Positions 62,760-64,000 of a stretch of 64,000 nt of DNA are shown here, in pieces. Where the stretch lies: positions 1 to 64,000 of the forward strand of contig JAWLAN010000015.1 of assembly GCA_041395385.1 (NCBI GenBank). Direction: 5' to 3'. This DNA comes from JAJVHZ01 sp041395385. GTDB taxonomy: Bacteria > Pseudomonadota > Gammaproteobacteria > JAJPIJ01. The position numbers and the translations under genes are program-made. Positions within the stretch are counted from its first letter, which is position 1; each line of letters opens with the position of its first letter. Under the pieces are notes generated by a model. The model saw nothing but the letters and a program-made list of their open reading frames with translations, searched no databases and was not told the origin of the DNA.

Positions 62760-64000
62760 TCACCCGCCGGCGTCGCGTCGCCACGCCAGCGCATAACGCC
62801 AAAGGAAGGTCTCCTCGCCGTTTCCCGGTCGCACGACGATGCGGTAGTCGTGGCCCGGGGTAAGCTCGAGCCGGATGGTCTCGGTGTTCTCCGCCCAGCT
62901 CGCCGACACGGCAACCCGCCTTGCTTCCGTGTCGTCGAAAAGCTCGAGGTCCAGGTCCACGAGTTCCGGCTCGCCCGCAAACGCCGTGGCGGAATCCGTC
63001 GAGATGCGGACATTCCACGCCAGCGTCGCCGTGAGCCAGCGGTGCCGCCGGCCGGCGCGGAAATGGTAGTTGGCCACCCCGTTGCTTCCGGCCTCGCCGC
63101 CGAATTCATCGTCGAAATCGTACCCGTAGGGCTTGATGGCCCCGCCGCGACCGCGATCGTCCTCGGCGCTGCGCTGCTCCCCACCGCTCAGGATCGCGTA
63201 GCTGTTGAGTATGTCGACCTGACCCGCGCCATAGATCCTATCCAGTCCATTGGCGCTACGGCGACCCAGCTCCTGGCGATAATCGAATTTCCCGTTGCCG
63301 GTCCGGAACTGGCGGCTGGCTCCGGCCATCAGCAGGGCCTTGATCACCTCCGGGCGCGCCCCGTCGGGCAGTACTCCGCCGTCGAGCGTTCGCACGGTGC
63401 TCCGCGAGAATGCCGCCCAGCGCTGCGCCGTTTGCGCGATAGCGGCGGCCGCGGCGGCGACGACGGGGGTCGCGGCGCTCGTGGTATCCATCGGCGCCAC
63501 GAGCAGCGGCATGGTCCTTCCCTCCCGATAGACACTGTCAATCTCCGCGGTGCCCGAGCCGTGCCTGCCGTCGCTGCGCCCTACGGACACCACGTTGAAC
63601 GCATTGCCGAGCAGAGGCGGCGAGGGGTCCCCGTTGCCGACCCCGACCACGTGTAGATTGCGATCGGCATTGATACTCCAGTCCAGCCGCCGCAGCATCT
63701 CGCTGTCGTACACGGGACTGCCCGTGGAGCCCACCCAGCTGTGATTGACGACGCGGGCGTTCATCTGCGCGGGAAAGTAGGTCGAGCCGGTGCGCAGCAC
63801 GTCCCGCATCCAGTCGGTGGCACTGTACAGGTCGATATCCGTTGCCGCCGAAGCCATGGAACTGGACACCCCGTAGAGCAACCGGCCGACGCCCGTCGCG
63901 TGGCCCGAGACCCCGCCCTCGCCCATGGTAGTCGCGAACTGGAGCCGCTTGCCCTCGAAATCACCGTCATCGACGTCCGGCCACCATGCGCCGGAAGATG
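62760..64000 (-). CDS. subtilisin-like (S8) serine protease, 5' end beyond the window
   Basis: The frame is open from the right edge (about 413 residues visible). The catalytic histidine is in VSGHATGVGRLLYG, the oxyanion asparagine region in VVGVGNGDPSPP, and the catalytic serine in DTTSAATPVVAAAAAAIAQ; the catalytic aspartate should lie beyond 64000 or in DVDDGDFEG at the edge. After the protease fold comes a C-terminal beta-rich domain of about 110 residues (HRWLTATLAWNVRI..LELTPGHDYRIVV), similar to the pre-peptidase C-terminal type. Probably secreted. Confidence 0.85.
   Translation of the reverse strand, partial: SSGAWWPDVDDGDFEGKRLQFATTMGEGGVSGHATGVGRLLYGVSSSMASAATDIDLYSATDWMRDVLRTGSTYFPAQMNARVVNHSWVGSTGSPVYDSEMLRRLDWSINADRNLHVVGVGNGDPSPPLLGNAFNVVSVGRSDGRHGSGTAEIDSVYREGRTMPLLVAPMDTTSAATPVVAAAAAAIAQTAQRWAAFSRSTVRTLDGGVLPDGARPEVIKALLMAGASRQFRTGNGKFDYRQELGRRSANGLDRIYGAGQVDILNSYAILSGGEQRSAEDDRGRGGAIKPYGYDFDDEFGGEAGSNGVANYHFRAGRRHRWLTATLAWNVRISTDSATAFAGEPELVDLDLELFDDTEARRVAVSASWAENTETIRLELTPGHDYRIVVRPGNGEETFLWRYALAWRRDAGG

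Overview
The window is a 64 kb piece of chromosome from a high-GC (roughly two thirds G+C by eye) gammaproteobacterium. The assignment rests on gene order: the block aroQ-accB-accC-prmA-(DUF3426)-dusB-fis-purH-purD, the DUF2782 gene beside polA, and cytochrome c4-dsbA-GGDEF in a row are all arrangements typical of Gammaproteobacteria. A formaldehyde-activating-enzyme homologue is less usual and hints at a C1-metabolising relative, but no other C1 gene is visible. I saw no tRNA, rRNA or CRISPR array, and only one insertion sequence.

Layout. 0-2.5 kb: tail of a probable rapZ, then EIIA-Man type protein, HPr and Enzyme I, a PTS phosphorelay with no sugar permease, so probably regulatory. 2.6-6.4 kb: small unknown gene, DUF2782 gene, polA. 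6.6-11 kb: hisA-hisF-hisI, a SYLF-domain gene, hisE, tatABC. 11-15.1 kb: DUF2905 gene and rpiA on the minus strand, then ilvA, a class II aldolase-like gene, a YajG-like lipoprotein and a glyoxalase-fold gene. 15.2-17 kb: two related secreted EF-hand proteins and a divergent Fae homologue. 17-21.3 kb: typA, an unknown secreted protein, dtd, and a phage-like A1S_2505-type protein. 21.4-24.2 kb: hemF, hisB-hisH, a universal stress protein. 24.2-32.9 kb: the large minus-strand housekeeping block from aroQ to purD. 33-35.8 kb: TlpA-like thioredoxin, dsbD and cutA. 35.8-38 kb: groES-groEL with a sigma-70 promoter, a CIRCE operator and a strong terminator. 38-44.5 kb: AI-2E-type permease, two small unknowns, PPK2, gamma-glutamyltransferase, GST and mutM. 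44.5-48.5 kb: a Gld-like ABC system (ATPase, permease, GldG-like, DUF4340). 48.5-51 kb: membrane/helical-repeat protein and a fatty-acid desaturase. 51-55.7 kb: a MacAB/NodT-type efflux operon. 55.9-56.7 kb: an IS1595-type insertion sequence. 56.7-59 kb: secreted nuclease and M48 metalloprotease. 59-59.6 kb: a hairpin-rich, AT-shifted gap. 59.6-62.8 kb: cytochrome c4, dsbA, GGDEF cyclase. 62.8-64 kb: 3' part of a subtilisin-like protease running off the edge.

How genes work together. Histidine synthesis is represented by hisA, hisF, hisI, hisE, hisB and hisH, but in two clusters about 13 kb apart, with a SYLF gene inserted between hisI and hisE. The thiol-redox genes dsbD, TlpA-like and dsbA serve periplasmic disulfide chemistry and perhaps cytochrome c assembly. 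Purine synthesis (purH, purD), fatty-acid initiation (accB, accC), chaperonins and Tat export are core functions. Many neighbours share 4-base ATGA or GTGA overlaps, indicating tightly coupled operons.

The parts most worth a second look are the Fae homologue that seems to lack the family's active-site histidine and sits beside two EF-hand proteins, the structured gap before cytochrome c4, the insertion sequence whose terminal repeat appears to supply the ribosome-binding site of the neighbouring nuclease, and the chromosomal phage-like A1S_2505 protein with an unfamiliar C-terminal half.
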